Shown here piece by piece: positions 1 to 6,720 of a DNA stretch of 12,221 nucleotides. The position numbers and the translations under genes are program-made. The stretch is from an uncultured Clostridia bacterium (GTDB lineage: Bacteria; Bacillota; Clostridia; Oscillospirales; Ruminococcaceae), in the NCBI GenBank assembly GCA_945910715.1, contig CAMDZU010000015.1, forward strand, positions 1-12,221, given 5' to 3'. Position 1 is the stretch's first letter. Every line of letters begins with the position of its first letter. The notes beneath the pieces are model-generated. The model ran no database searches. It was given only the letters and a program-made list of their open reading frames with translations, and was not told where the DNA came from.

Positions 1-40
1 CTGCGCCGACGCAAATCGCAACTAAAATAATTGGATCCAT
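1..40 (-). CDS. Start of a probable flotillin/SPFH-domain protein (partial)
   Basis: Only the first 13 codons are in the window, reading MDPIILVAICVGA from an ATG at 40-38. A good ribosome binding site (ACGGAGGAA, about 6 bases before the ATG) precedes it. The short hydrophobic N-terminus fits the membrane anchor of bacterial flotillin-like proteins. It lies 33 bases after the stop of an NfeD-like gene on the same strand, and NfeD-flotillin is a well-known operon pair. The identification rests on this context and the anchor only; the SPFH domain itself lies outside the window. Confidence 0.6.
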   Translation of the reverse strand, partial: MDPIILVAICVGA

Positions 41-73
41 GATAATTTCCTCCGTAATATTTATTTATGCTGA

Positions 74-754
74 TTATTCAGCTTTTTCAACTACAAGTAT
101 TCCCCCTCTTATGTCAACAACACGCACGGGGAGGTTGCTGGGGAGAGGGTCCTCATTGTCGGAGATTGCGTCGTATTCAAGGAAACGCTCTCCTGCCGAT
201 ATGTTTACCTTGCCCGTTCCCTGATTTTTAGGGGGAATGGGAATATAGACAGTACCCGACTGACCGAGAAGATTTTTTATGTTTATATTGCCGTTCTGGG
301 CAAGCTTTCCGGAAAGATGTATTATTTTCGCAACGCCGAACATTGCGGCAAAGCCGAGGAAAATACCTACTATAATTGCGAAGGCAAGATGAAGCTCCGC
401 CTTGAGGAATACAAGCGTGGTCCAGCTGAATACGCACAGAAAGGCAATTACGCCCTGCACGGTGAAAAGCTGCATTACGCCGAAATCTCCCGGGTTTGAG
501 CCGTCTGTGTAGCCTGCGTCAGCCGCAGTATCGCCCGATACGTCCGCCGCTCCGCTCATATCCCCCGACATATCGCCGTCAAAGCCATCCATTCCCGAGG
601 TGTCGCTGAAATTAACGCCCTCGCCGCTGCTTCCGAAGCCCACGCAAAGCATTATTGTCTGAATAATCAGCACCAGCGTTGCGGGAATTGCAATGCAGTA
701 CAAAACCTGCTCCGCAATCTGAAGAGCGTTCCACCAATCGGTAAACCATTCCAT
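74..754 (-). CDS. NfeD-like integral membrane protein, 226 aa
   Basis: Translation from ATG 754 gives 226 residues. An upstream in-frame start at 790 lies inside the promoter/operator, whereas 754 has AAGGAGT 6 bases before it, so 754 is preferred. There is one hydrophobic segment near residues 15-40, then a loop of about 60 residues rich in Gly, Asp and Ser with repeated DMSG-type units. Two more membrane segments follow around residues 95-150, and the C-terminal 70 residues have the look of the NfeD OB-fold domain (LLGQSGTV to GGILVVEKAE). NfeD-like proteins partner with flotillins in membrane microdomains, and the next gene fits a flotillin. The acidic Gly-rich loop is longer than I expect for short NfeD proteins. 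No ClpP-like serine protease domain is present. Confidence 0.82.
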   Translation of the reverse strand: MEWFTDWWNALQIAEQVLYCIAIPATLVLIIQTIMLCVGFGSSGEGVNFSDTSGMDGFDGDMSGDMSGAADVSGDTAADAGYTDGSNPGDFGVMQLFTVQGVIAFLCVFSWTTLVFLKAELHLAFAIIVGIFLGFAAMFGVAKIIHLSGKLAQNGNINIKNLLGQSGTVYIPIPPKNQGTGKVNISAGERFLEYDAISDNEDPLPSNLPVRVVDIRGGILVVEKAE

Positions 755-779
755 ATAATCACTCCTTTGATGATATTCT

Positions 780-794
780 GTAAATATCATTTAC
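780..794. promoter_or_regulatory. Palindromic operator, nfeD-side copy
   Basis: On the minus strand the sequence is GTAAATGATATTTAC, two 6-bp arms around GAT. It starts 4 bp after the -10 box of the NfeD promoter, so it covers the expected transcription start. The identical 15-mer is found at 957-971 in the same position relative to the XRE promoter. A repressor site is the natural reading; the binding protein is inferred to be the XRE regulator encoded next door. Confidence 0.7.
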
Positions 795-798
795 CTTG

Positions 799-826
799 AT
801 TATACCACTTTTTATGCAAAAGTCAA
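799..826 (-). promoter_or_regulatory. Promoter of the NfeD-like/flotillin operon
   Basis: On the minus strand, TTGACT (826-821), a 16-bp spacer and TATAAT (804-799) match the vegetative sigma-A consensus. It leads into the NfeD-like gene about 45 bases downstream, through the palindrome at 794-780. Confidence 0.75.
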
Positions 827-923
827 TATATTTTGAGGCAAATCCGAAAAATCGTCAAAGTGACAATTTATGGGCTTATCCTTTGTATATTCTGTAAAAA
901 AGCAAAAAATTACAAAAAAGGGG

Positions 924-952
924 TTGATTTTTTATTTATAAAGTGTTAAACT
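924..952 (+). promoter_or_regulatory. Promoter of the XRE-dinB-like-tfoX-like operon
   Basis: TTGATT (924-929), a 17-bp spacer and TAAACT (947-952) form a fair sigma-A promoter. The palindrome at 957-971 begins 4 bp after the -10, matching the layout of the divergent NfeD promoter. Confidence 0.6.
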
Positions 953-956
953 ATAA

Positions 957-971
957 GTAAATGATATTTAC
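957..971. promoter_or_regulatory. Palindromic operator, XRE-side copy
   Basis: GTAAATGATATTTAC on the plus strand is identical over 15 of 15 bases to the minus-strand copy at 794-780 and has the same 4-bp distance to the -10 box. It contains an ATG (961) that opens a longer reading frame for the XRE gene, but this is operator rather than coding sequence. Confidence 0.7.
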
Positions 972-993
972 CAACAACGAAGGGAGTGAGCAG

Positions 994-1524
994 ATGAACA
1001 GCGCAGAATTAGGAAAAAAGATCAAGGAAGCCCGTCTTGCGAAAAAAATGACCCAGTCCGAAGTGGTGGGGGATTTTATCACAAGGAATATGCTCAGTCA
1101 GATTGAGAGCGGAGTTGCCTGTCCGTCCATAAAAACCCTGCAATATCTTGCAAGGGTGCTTGAAATTCCCGTAAAGGACCTTATTCCCGACGAAAGCGGC
1201 AATGAAACCCAGCCTGTTGACGACAGCATTGTGGCAATTCTCCTTAAAGCAAAGGACGCATTCAGGTCGGGAAATTATGCTCTTGCCATTGATATAACCC
1301 AGCCTATGAGCGTTGAAAGCAGCCCGTTCCACGACGAAAGCTGTGCAATTCTCGCCATGTCCTGTCTTTCACTTGCAAAGGAAAAGGAGCAGGACGGACA
1401 GCTCAAGGACGCCGCAAAATGGGCGGAAAAGGCGGTTGAATACGCCGACAAGGGCATTTATTCGGGCAGAGAGGTAAAAACAAAGGCTCTGCTTATGCTT
1501 GACGAACTGGCGGAAAAGCTATGA
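994..1524 (+). CDS. XRE-family transcriptional regulator, 176 aa
   Basis: Residues 1-60 form a Cro/CI-type helix-turn-helix: LGKKIKEARLAKKMTQSEV leads into a recognition helix region with NMLSQIESG and a typical tail ending in LEIPVKDLI. Residues 85-176 are helical with TPR-like spacing (AKDAFRSGNYALAI, then AAKWAEKAVEYAD), which may sense a ligand or partner. I chose ATG 994 because AGGGAGTGAG lies just before it; the in-frame ATG 961 lies in the operator. It is the first gene of an operon and its stop overlaps the next start (ATGA). Divergence from the NfeD-like gene and the shared palindrome suggest that it represses both directions. The inducing signal is unknown. Confidence 0.85.
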   Translation: MNSAELGKKIKEARLAKKMTQSEVVGDFITRNMLSQIESGVACPSIKTLQYLARVLEIPVKDLIPDESGNETQPVDDSIVAILLKAKDAFRSGNYALAIDITQPMSVESSPFHDESCAILAMSCLSLAKEKEQDGQLKDAAKWAEKAVEYADKGIYSGREVKTKALLMLDELAEKL

Positions 1525-1988
1525 CGGATATTATAAAAAAGCAGACGGAAATACTGCTCCGAAATGTGAGAAACGCTCTGCTAACAGCCGACCTTGAACA
1601 GCGGGCAGACGGCATTCCCAACAGCAGATACCTTTATCACACGATACATTCCCTTGACAAGTGGTTTATAAATCCTTACGATTACACCGAGCCAACAGGC
1701 TTTCCAAAGGATTTTGACAAGCTTGACGAGAAATTTGAAATTACGATTTCAAGGGAACAGCTTGCAGAGTATTTTGACATAGTTTCCCATAAAATTATGG
1801 GTTATCTTACGGAAATAACAGCAGAAATGCTGGCGGAAAAGCCGCCCAATTGCAAATACACAAGGCTGGAGCTTATTCTGGGACAATTCCGTCACGCAAT
1901 GTGCCATGTGGGAATTGTTATGGGAATGGCAATGGCTGAGGGAAAAGACTGTCCCCAATATGTGGGGGTTGACGGCATATATAAATAG
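1521..1988 (+). CDS. DinB-like (YfiT/DinB superfamily) protein, 155 aa
   Basis: This 155-residue helical protein resembles the DinB fold of metal-binding four-helix proteins. Candidate metal-binding histidines are in YHTIHSLDKW (His40, His43) and in QFRHAMCHVG (His125, His129), the last pair spaced as in DinB proteins. Family members include thiol-dependent transferases and damage-inducible proteins, but the substrate cannot be read from the sequence. The start ATG 1521 overlaps the stop of the XRE gene by 4 bases, which suggests translational coupling. A TfoX-like gene follows after 8 bases, so the three genes should be cotranscribed. Confidence 0.65.
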   Translation: MTDIIKKQTEILLRNVRNALLTADLEQRADGIPNSRYLYHTIHSLDKWFINPYDYTEPTGFPKDFDKLDEKFEITISREQLAEYFDIVSHKIMGYLTEITAEMLAEKPPNCKYTRLELILGQFRHAMCHVGIVMGMAMAEGKDCPQYVGVDGIYK

Positions 1989-1996
1989 GAGAAGCT

Positions 1997-2311
1997 ATGG
2001 CAACAACCAAGGAATATCTGAACTGCATCAAGGAGCAGTTATCCCACATTGAGGGCATAAGATACAAGGCTATGATGGGTGAATACCTCATATATTACAA
2101 GGACAGGTTGGCAGGAGGAATATACGACAACAGGCTGCTTGTAAAGCCTGTTAAAGCCGCAATAGCCCTTATGCCCAATGCGCCGTATGAGCCGCCTTAC
2201 GAGGGCGCAAAGCCAATGCTGCTTGTGGCTGAAACCGAAAACAGGGAGGTTACTCAAAGGCTGTTTGAGGCTATGTACGAGGAGCTGCCATTGCCTAAAA
2301 AGAAAAAGTGA
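1997..2311 (+). CDS. TfoX N-terminal-domain protein, 104 aa
   Basis: The whole protein corresponds to a stand-alone TfoX_N domain. Recognisable segments are RYKAMMGEYLIYYKDRLAGG, IYDNRLLVKP, APYEPPYEGAKPMLLV and LFEAMYEELPLPKKKK. TfoX was named as a competence regulator in Proteobacteria, but short Firmicutes proteins with only this domain have no established role. AGGAGA lies 5 bases before the ATG. It is the last gene of the XRE operon and is followed 13 bases later by a hairpin terminator. The pairing with a DinB-like gene under an XRE regulator suggests a small stress-type operon, which is inference. Confidence 0.8.
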   Translation: MATTKEYLNCIKEQLSHIEGIRYKAMMGEYLIYYKDRLAGGIYDNRLLVKPVKAAIALMPNAPYEPPYEGAKPMLLVAETENREVTQRLFEAMYEELPLPKKKK

Positions 2312-2324
2312 CAAAATAAGCATA

Positions 2325-2352
2325 ACCGCCTCCGAATTTTATCGGAGGCGGT
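2325..2352. terminator. Hairpin terminator between the convergent tfoX-like and leuS genes
   Basis: An 11-bp perfect stem (ACCGCCTCCGA / TCGGAGGCGGT) encloses a 6-base loop. Both flanks are A/T-rich without a long T run, so it could act in both directions with moderate strength. It lies 13 bases after the TfoX-like stop and 7 bases from the leuS stop. Confidence 0.75.
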
Positions 2353-2359
2353 CTGATTA

Positions 2360-4762
2360 TTATTTAACTACAATATTAACAAGCTTGCCGGGAACTGCAA
2401 TCTGCTTGACAATTGTCTTACCCTCAATCTGTGACTTGACAGACGGGTCAGCCATTGCAAGCTCAATCTGCTTGTCCTTGTCAATTCCTGCGGGAACAGT
2501 CAGCTTTGCTCTTACCTTGCCGTTAATCTGAACGACAATTTCAACGCTTTCGTCAACGCAGAGGTTTTCGTCATAAGCTACCCACTGCTGCTTTGAAAGA
2601 ACCTCGCCGAATACGGTATTGTACATTTCCTCGGTAATGTGGGGAGCGAATGGGTTAAGCAACGTGATAAAGGTTTTGAACTCGCCCTTTGTAATGCTGC
2701 CCTGTGCGTAAATTTCGTTGATAAGCGCCATAAGAGAAGCAATAGCCGTGTTGAACTTCAAAGACTCAATATCCTCGGAAACCTTCTTTATTGTCTTGTG
2801 GAAGGAAGCTTCAAGAGGCTTTCTGTATCCGTCGCCCTCGGTGATAATATCCTGAAGTCCCCATACTCTGTCAAGGAATCTCTTGCAGCCCTTAATGCTT
2901 GAGGGGCTCCACGGAGCGGTTTTCTCAAAGTCGCCGATGAACATTTCGTAAAGGCGGAGAGTATCTGCACCGTAGGTTTTGATAACGTCGTCGGGGTTGA
3001 TAACGTTGCCTCTTGACTTGGACATTTTCTGTCCGTCCTCGCCTAAGATCATACCGTGGCTTGTACGCTTCATGTAAGGCTCTTTTGTGCCTACAACGCC
3101 CTCGTCATAAAGGAACTTGTGCCAGAAACGTGAATAAAGCAGGTGGAGGGTTGTATGCTCCATACCGCCGTTGTACCAGTCAACGGGCATCCAGTAATCA
3201 AGGGCTTCCTTGCTTGCGATTGCGTCCTTGTTGTGGGGATCGCAGTAGCGGAGATAGTACCAGGACGAGCCTGCCCACTGGGGCATTGTGTCCGTTTCAC
3301 GCTTTGCGGGGCCGCCGCAGCAGGGACAGGTTGTGTTGATAAAGCTTTCCAGCGTTGCAAGAGGAGATTCGCCGTTATCCGTCGGCATATAGCTTTCTAC
3401 ATCAGGCAGCTTTAACGGCAGCTCGCTTTCGGGGAGGGCAACCCAGCCGCACTTTTCGCAGTAAACAACGGGAATCGGCTCGCCCCAGTATCTCTGACGG
3501 GAGAATACCCAGTCACGGAGCTTGTAGTTTACCTTTGATTTACCCTTGCCTGTTTCCTCAAGCCATTCCTTTATTTTAATCTTAGCGTCCTCAACGGATA
3601 AGCCGTCAAGGAAGCCCGAATTGGTCATAATGCCTGTTGCGCAGTCGGTAAAGGCTTCCTTTGTAACGTCGCCGCCCTTTACAACTTCGATAATGGGCAG
3701 ATTGAACACCTTTGCAAATTCGTAGTCACGGGTATCGTGAGCAGGTACAGCCATAATTGCGCCTGTGCCATAGGTCATAAGAACGTAGTCGGAAATGAAA
3801 ATGGGTATTTCCTTTCCGTTTACGGGATTGATTGCCTTAACGCCCTTTAACTCAACGCCTGTCTTGTCCTTGTTCATTTCTGTACGGTCGAAATCCGACT
3901 TCTTTGCGGCAAGCTCCTGATAAGCCCTGATTTCGTCCATATTTGTAAGCAGGTCGGCCCACTTTTCAATATTGGGGTGTTCGGGAGCGATAACCATATA
4001 GGTTGCGCCGAACAATGTGTCGGGACGGGTCGTATAAACGGTCAGCTTATCCCCCGTTGTTGTGCCGAAGTCAACCTCTGCGCCTGTGGAGCGGCCGATC
4101 CAGTTTGTCTGTGTAGCCTTGATTTTTTCAAGGTAGTTCACCTCGGAAAGATCGTCAAGCAGACGCTGTGCATACTCGGTGATTTTAAGCATCCACTGGC
4201 TCTTTACCTTATGAACAACCTCGCCGCCGCAGCGCTCGCACTTGCCCTGTACGACCTCCTCGTTTGCAAGCACAACCTTGCAGGAGGTACACCAGTTTAC
4301 GTTCATTTCCTTTTTATAAGCAAGACCCTTTTTGAACATCTGAAGGAAAATCCACTGAGTCCACTTGAAATAATCGGGGTCGGTGGTGTTGATTTCTCTG
4401 TCCCAGTCAAAGGAAAGACCAAGCGCCTTTAACTGTCCCTTGAAGCGTGCAACGTTCTTTTCGGTAACAATTGCAGGGTGTATCTTATTCTTTATTGCAT
4501 AGTTCTCCGTTGGCAGACCGAATGCGTCCCAGCCCATGGGGAAAAGCACGTTGTAGCCCTCAAGGCGGCGCTTTCTCGCTACAATATCCATTGCTGTGTA
4601 TGGACGTGGGTGTCCGATATGAAGTCCCTGACCCGAGGGATAGGGAAACTCTACCAGAGCGTAGAATTTCGGCTTTGAATAGTCATTTTCAGCGTGGAAG
4701 GACTTGTTGTCTTCCCAGTATTTTTGCCATTTCTGTTCAATGGCGGTAAAATTGTAGTCCAT
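2360..4762 (-). CDS. leuS: Leucyl-tRNA synthetase, 800 aa
   Basis: This enzyme charges tRNA-Leu with leucine in the cytoplasm. The class I signatures are present: HIGH at residues 48-51 ([11 protein letters not shown]) and KMSKS at 579-583. Two Cys clusters look like zinc sites (Cys158/161/175/178 and Cys435/438/479/482). The CP1 editing domain is recognisable from [14 protein letters not shown] (241-254) and [19 protein letters not shown] (332-350), so proofreading is probably intact. The C-terminus carries the usual [12 protein letters not shown] motif. Length is normal for a bacterial LeuRS. ATG 4762 is chosen because AAAGGAAA precedes it and it begins the conserved MDYNF...EQKWQKYW; the longer frame to 4849 runs across the promoter. 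The leader is only about 35 nt and shows no T-box, unusual for a Firmicutes aminoacyl-tRNA synthetase gene. Confidence 0.97.
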   Translation of the reverse strand: MDYNFTAIEQKWQKYWEDNKSFHAENDYSKPKFYALVEFPYPSGQGLHIGHPRPYTAMDIVARKRRLEGYNVLFPMGWDAFGLPTENYAIKNKIHPAIVTEKNVARFKGQLKALGLSFDWDREINTTDPDYFKWTQWIFLQMFKKGLAYKKEMNVNWCTSCKVVLANEEVVQGKCERCGGEVVHKVKSQWMLKITEYAQRLLDDLSEVNYLEKIKATQTNWIGRSTGAEVDFGTTTGDKLTVYTTRPDTLFGATYMVIAPEHPNIEKWADLLTNMDEIRAYQELAAKKSDFDRTEMNKDKTGVELKGVKAINPVNGKEIPIFISDYVLMTYGTGAIMAVPAHDTRDYEFAKVFNLPIIEVVKGGDVTKEAFTDCATGIMTNSGFLDGLSVEDAKIKIKEWLEETGKGKSKVNYKLRDWVFSRQRYWGEPIPVVYCEKCGWVALPESELPLKLPDVESYMPTDNGESPLATLESFINTTCPCCGGPAKRETDTMPQWAGSSWYYLRYCDPHNKDAIASKEALDYWMPVDWYNGGMEHTTLHLLYSRFWHKFLYDEGVVGTKEPYMKRTSHGMILGEDGQKMSKSRGNVINPDDVIKTYGADTLRLYEMFIGDFEKTAPWSPSSIKGCKRFLDRVWGLQDIITEGDGYRKPLEASFHKTIKKVSEDIESLKFNTAIASLMALINEIYAQGSITKGEFKTFITLLNPFAPHITEEMYNTVFGEVLSKQQWVAYDENLCVDESVEIVVQINGKVRAKLTVPAGIDKDKQIELAMADPSVKSQIEGKTIVKQIAVPGKLVNIVVK

Positions 4763-4802
4763 TTTGTTTATTTCCTTTATTTGAATTTTACAGCTAACAA
4801 TT

Positions 4803-4831
4803 ATTATAGTATAGACGCTGTTTGTTGTCAA
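4803..4831 (-). promoter_or_regulatory. leuS promoter
   Basis: On the minus strand, TTGACA (4831-4826), a 17-bp spacer and TATAAT (4808-4803) form a consensus sigma-A promoter. The predicted leader of about 35 nt is too short for a T-box riboswitch. Confidence 0.85.
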
Positions 4832-4892
4832 TAGGAAAATTGCCGCCAAAGGCTTTGTTTACCCTTATTTTAAGTTGATTGCACAAAAACTA

Positions 4893-4921
4893 TTGACAAA
4901 GGCGGCTATAAATGTTACAAT
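4893..4921 (+). promoter_or_regulatory. tRNA-Gln promoter
   Basis: TTGACA (4893-4898), a 17-bp spacer and TACAAT (4916-4921) lie 13 bases before the mature tRNA 5' end. It faces away from the leuS promoter, with about 60 bp between the two -35 boxes. Confidence 0.85.
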
Positions 4922-4934
4922 AATTTAGTTACAT

Positions 4935-5010
4935 TGGGCTATAGCCAAGCGGTAAGGCAAGGGACTTTGACTCCCTCATCCCGCTGGTTCGAATCCAGCT
5001 AGCCCAACCA
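4935..5010 (+). tRNA. tRNA-Gln (anticodon TTG)
   Basis: A complete cloverleaf can be drawn. The acceptor strands TGGGCTA (4935-4941) and TAGCCCA (5000-5006) pair perfectly. The D stem is GCC/GGC and the anticodon stem AGGGA/TCCCT encloses loop CTTTGAC with anticodon TTG at 4967-4969. The T arm is GCTGG-TTCGAAT-CCAGC. Discriminator A and an encoded CCA (5008-5010) finish it. The weak UG-type first pairs and anticodon identify glutamine. Its 3' end is partly duplicated downstream at 5159-5184. Confidence 0.97.
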
Positions 5011-5119
5011 GTCGAGTGCCTCGACACGCTTAAAAGCTTGACCAATAGGTTGAGCTTTTTTGAGTTTTAATGCACTTTTATAATATTTCTGCAAATCCGC
5101 CGAGCTATGCAAGGTGGGT
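4986..5119 (+). repeat. Direct repeat copy 1: tRNA-Gln 3' end plus downstream region
   Basis: This copy contains the T arm and 3' acceptor strand of the real tRNA, a short GTCGAG-TGC-CTCGAC hairpin directly after CCA (5011-5025), the tRNA terminator, and a CCGCC/GGTGG stem near 5098-5117. From 4998 to 5119 it matches copy 2 at an offset of 174 bp, with only about four substitutions in the first 120 bases. Confidence 0.85.
5032..5061 (+). terminator. Intrinsic terminator of tRNA-Gln
   Basis: AAAAGCTTGACC pairs with GGTTGAGCTTTT (two G-U pairs) around loop AATA and is followed by T residues. It lies 22 bases after the encoded CCA. Confidence 0.8.
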
Positions 5120-5158
5120 TCTATTTTTATGATTAGGCTCTGCAAGTCGAACCGGCAG

Positions 5159-5293
5159 GGTTCAGAATCCGGCTAGCCCAACCAGTCGAGTGCCTCGACA
5201 CGCTTAAAAGCTTGACCGATAGGTTGAGCTTTTTTGATTTTTAATGCACTTTTATAATATTTCTGCAAATCCGCCGAGCTATGCGAGGCGGGT
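5159..5293 (+). repeat. Direct repeat copy 2: tRNA-Gln 3' remnant plus downstream region
   Basis: GCTAGCCCAACCA and the following 110 bases repeat copy 1 almost exactly. Upstream, the T-arm sequence is recognisable but carries an extra A (GGTTCAGAATCC versus GGTTCGAATCC) and a changed stem base, and no anticodon or D arm can be found, so it is not a functional tRNA. The terminator and both small hairpins are conserved. A partial tRNA duplication of this kind can come from unequal recombination or from an attachment-site copy left by an integrated element. Confidence 0.85.
5206..5235 (+). terminator. Duplicate copy of the tRNA terminator
   Basis: The same hairpin as at 5032-5061, with one loop change (GATA for AATA), is followed by a T run. 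It no longer follows an intact tRNA. Confidence 0.65.
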
Positions 5294-5369
5294 CGCTGTT
5301 TTTTCTCAGGCTCTTCCACAACACCTGCTTCATTATCGTACAAAAAACATAACCGCATAGCTTTTGAAA

Positions 5370-5994
5370 TGCCCACTGTCAAGTAGACAAATGAAAAAAC
5401 AATAGAATTTTTAAAATTTTGTTGAAGACCACCCTGCTGCAGCCGAGTGGTATTCCATTGGTGTCATGCATTTGAGCTTTAACCGGTAACGTTTGGTGTT
5501 GTAAAACTCAATGTAGTTCTCAATGGCTTTGGTAAGCTCATTTTTAGAGGATAATTTTCTCAGGTAATACATCTCGGATTTGAGTATTCCCCAGAAGCCT
5601 TCCATCGGTCCGTTATCAATACATCTTCCGACTGCGACATACTTTGCCTCATACCTGCTTTCATAAGCATATTATGGAAAGTTTTGTTCGTATATTGAAA
5701 TCCTCTGTCGCTGTGAAACAGTGGATGGGCAGTCGTATTATTGGCAACTGCTTCGTTAAAGGTTTCTAACACAAGCTGATTGTTGTTGCTCGTTCCTATC
5801 TTGTATGAAACTATTCATCTATCGAATATATCCAATATTGCCCTCAAATAAATCTTTTTAACCTCAACGCCTACAAAATACTTGAACTCAGTTACAACGG
5901 TAATCCACTTTTCGTTAGGCGCATCAGCATAGAACTCTCTGTTGAGTACATTTTCTGCTGTCACTTCCGGAGTAGATTTTATGTAATTGTATTT
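5370..5994 (-). mobile_element. Truncated IS3-family insertion sequence
   Basis: The right end is visible: TGCCCACTGTCAAGTAGACA at 5370-5389 resembles an IS3-type terminal inverted repeat (it reads TGTCTACTTGACA on the minus strand) and lies about 20 bp beyond the transposase stop. The left half, including orfA and the start of orfB, is missing. The element stops abruptly near 5994, where transposase sequence passes in frame into an unrelated EF-hand gene. The matching left terminal repeat is not found. Confidence 0.75.
5411..5994 (-). pseudogene. IS3-family transposase OrfB, C-terminal part, broken
   Basis: The fragment reads from YIKSTPEVTAENVLNREF through the rve integrase core to MTPMEYHSAAAGW. 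Three lesions make it inactive. First, the block normally WxTDVTEF reads WITVVTEF, so the first Asp of the DDE triad is replaced by Val. Second, a TGA at 5817-5815 interrupts DIFDR-IVSYKIG. Third, a one-base loss near 5631-5635 shifts the frame between GMRQSMS and GRCIDNGPMEGFWGILKSE. The second Asp (HSDRGFQYT) and the Glu (FWGILKSE) survive. The N-terminal part of the protein and OrfA are absent. Confidence 0.88.
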
Positions 5995-6257
5995 CCTAAG
6001 CTCCGTAAATAATTCTATGCCCTTTAAGCTTGAAACAGAAGAGATTATCATGTCAACCTCGCTGATATAAAGGATTTCCTGCTCAGAAAGGCTTCCGTCC
6101 TTATCGGAGTCAAAGCTTTCGGAAACATAATTTCTGAATATCTCGTCGGGGAAGCCGGCTTCGTCCGCTGTGTTTTCCGCATAGGCAGGCAGGGCGAAGG
6201 ACGACGCCATTACCGCCGCAAGAATTGCGGAAATAATTAGTTTTTTCTGTTGTACAT
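5995..6257 (-). pseudogene. Secreted EF-hand protein, 5' fragment, frameshifted and truncated
   Basis: An ATG at 6257, preceded by GAGGG, begins MYNRK. Continuing into the rest of the protein requires one extra A in the A6 run at 6246-6241. With that base the N-terminus becomes MYNRKKLIISAILAAVMASS followed by FALPAYA, a textbook signal peptide. The mature part has a canonical EF-hand calcium loop, DSDKDGSLSEQE, and then SSLKGIELFTEL, a segment typical of leucine-rich repeats in secreted Clostridia proteins. At codon TEL/RKY (about 5995) the sequence changes into the IS3 transposase, so the C-terminal part is lost. Frameshift plus truncation make it non-functional. The frameshift could be a sequencing error in a homopolymer, but the truncation is real either way. 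Confidence 0.75.
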
Positions 6258-6269
6258 TTTTCCCTCACA

Positions 6270-6503
6270 AAAACCGGATATTTCACCGTTATTTAATTGC
6301 AGTTTACCATTTTGTGCAGTAAAAGCCAAGATTTTCCGCCGAGAAACGCTTATTATTCGCCGACAGAAAGAGCGGCGGTTCTGCCTGATATTCCCGTTGT
6401 CGCCGAGGGCGGAAAAGCGGCATATACGGCTGAAAGCGAAGCCCGCTTCTCAAGGATAAAGCCTTTTCCTCGGGGAGAAGCAATGGGTTTCGCCTGCGGA
6501 ACG
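6270..6503. other. Stretch without a recognisable gene
   Basis: Frames of about 70-100 codons exist on both strands, but they run into the MITE and the terminator, lack convincing start sites and resemble no family I know. The stretch is rich in GCGG/CCGC words. It probably contains the promoter of the broken EF-hand gene, but no clear -35/-10 pair could be picked. Confidence 0.4.
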
Positions 6504-6532
6504 AAAAAGGAGCAGGCACAACCGCCTGCTCC
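6504..6532 (-). terminator. Intrinsic terminator of the chemotaxis receptor gene
   Basis: On the minus strand a 9-bp stem (GGAGCAGGC / GCCTGCTCC) with a 6-base loop is followed by TTTTT. It now lies about 190 bp after the receptor stop codon because the MITE-like element at 6548-6719 sits between them; without the element the gap would be about 15 bp. Confidence 0.8.
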
Positions 6533-6547
6533 CCAAAAAATATTTTA

Positions 6548-6719
6548 GGCAACACCGCACAATTAACGGCTGCCGCCTTTGCCGCACGCTTGCTTGCATA
6601 TTTTCCGTCATCTTGCATAAATTTCGCTTGACAGGCGCCAGCCTGCCTGCGCTCAATTTATACAATCTGACGAAAAATCTGACGGCGCAATCCTACGACA
6701 ATAATTATGCGGTATTGCC
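6548..6719. mobile_element. MITE-like palindromic element, 172 bp, with TTTA target duplication
   Basis: The ends are inverted repeats: GGCAACACCGCACAATTA at the left, and on the minus strand GGCAATACCGCATAATTA at the right (16 of 18 match). Internally, ATTTTCCGTCATCTTGCATA (6599-6618) matches the reverse complement of 6659-6678 well, and the centre around 6640 is G/C-rich, so the whole unit can fold into one long imperfect hairpin. TTTA at 6544-6547 and 6720-6723 flanks it, as expected for a 4-bp target duplication. No transposase is encoded, so movement would need an enzyme supplied elsewhere. Confidence 0.75.
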
Positions 6720-6720
6720 T

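Noticed and set aside
755..790. Longer start for the NfeD-like gene (MIFTEYHQ...)
   Set aside because: The extra codons come from the operator palindrome and leader, and the good ribosome binding site lies at 754. The XRE gene shows the same MIFT artefact because the same 15-mer is there.
4763..4930. T-box leader for leuS
   Set aside because: No specifier stem or T-box sequence is visible, and a consensus promoter sits about 40 bp from the start.
5173..5382. 69-codon minus-strand frame over the second tRNA repeat
   Set aside because: It reads through the tRNA 3' remnant, the terminator and the IS end; composition follows the repeats, and it has no ribosome binding site.
6304..6665. Frames of 71-104 codons on the minus strand
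   Set aside because: They run across the MITE and the terminator hairpin; coding potential is a by-product of the palindrome.
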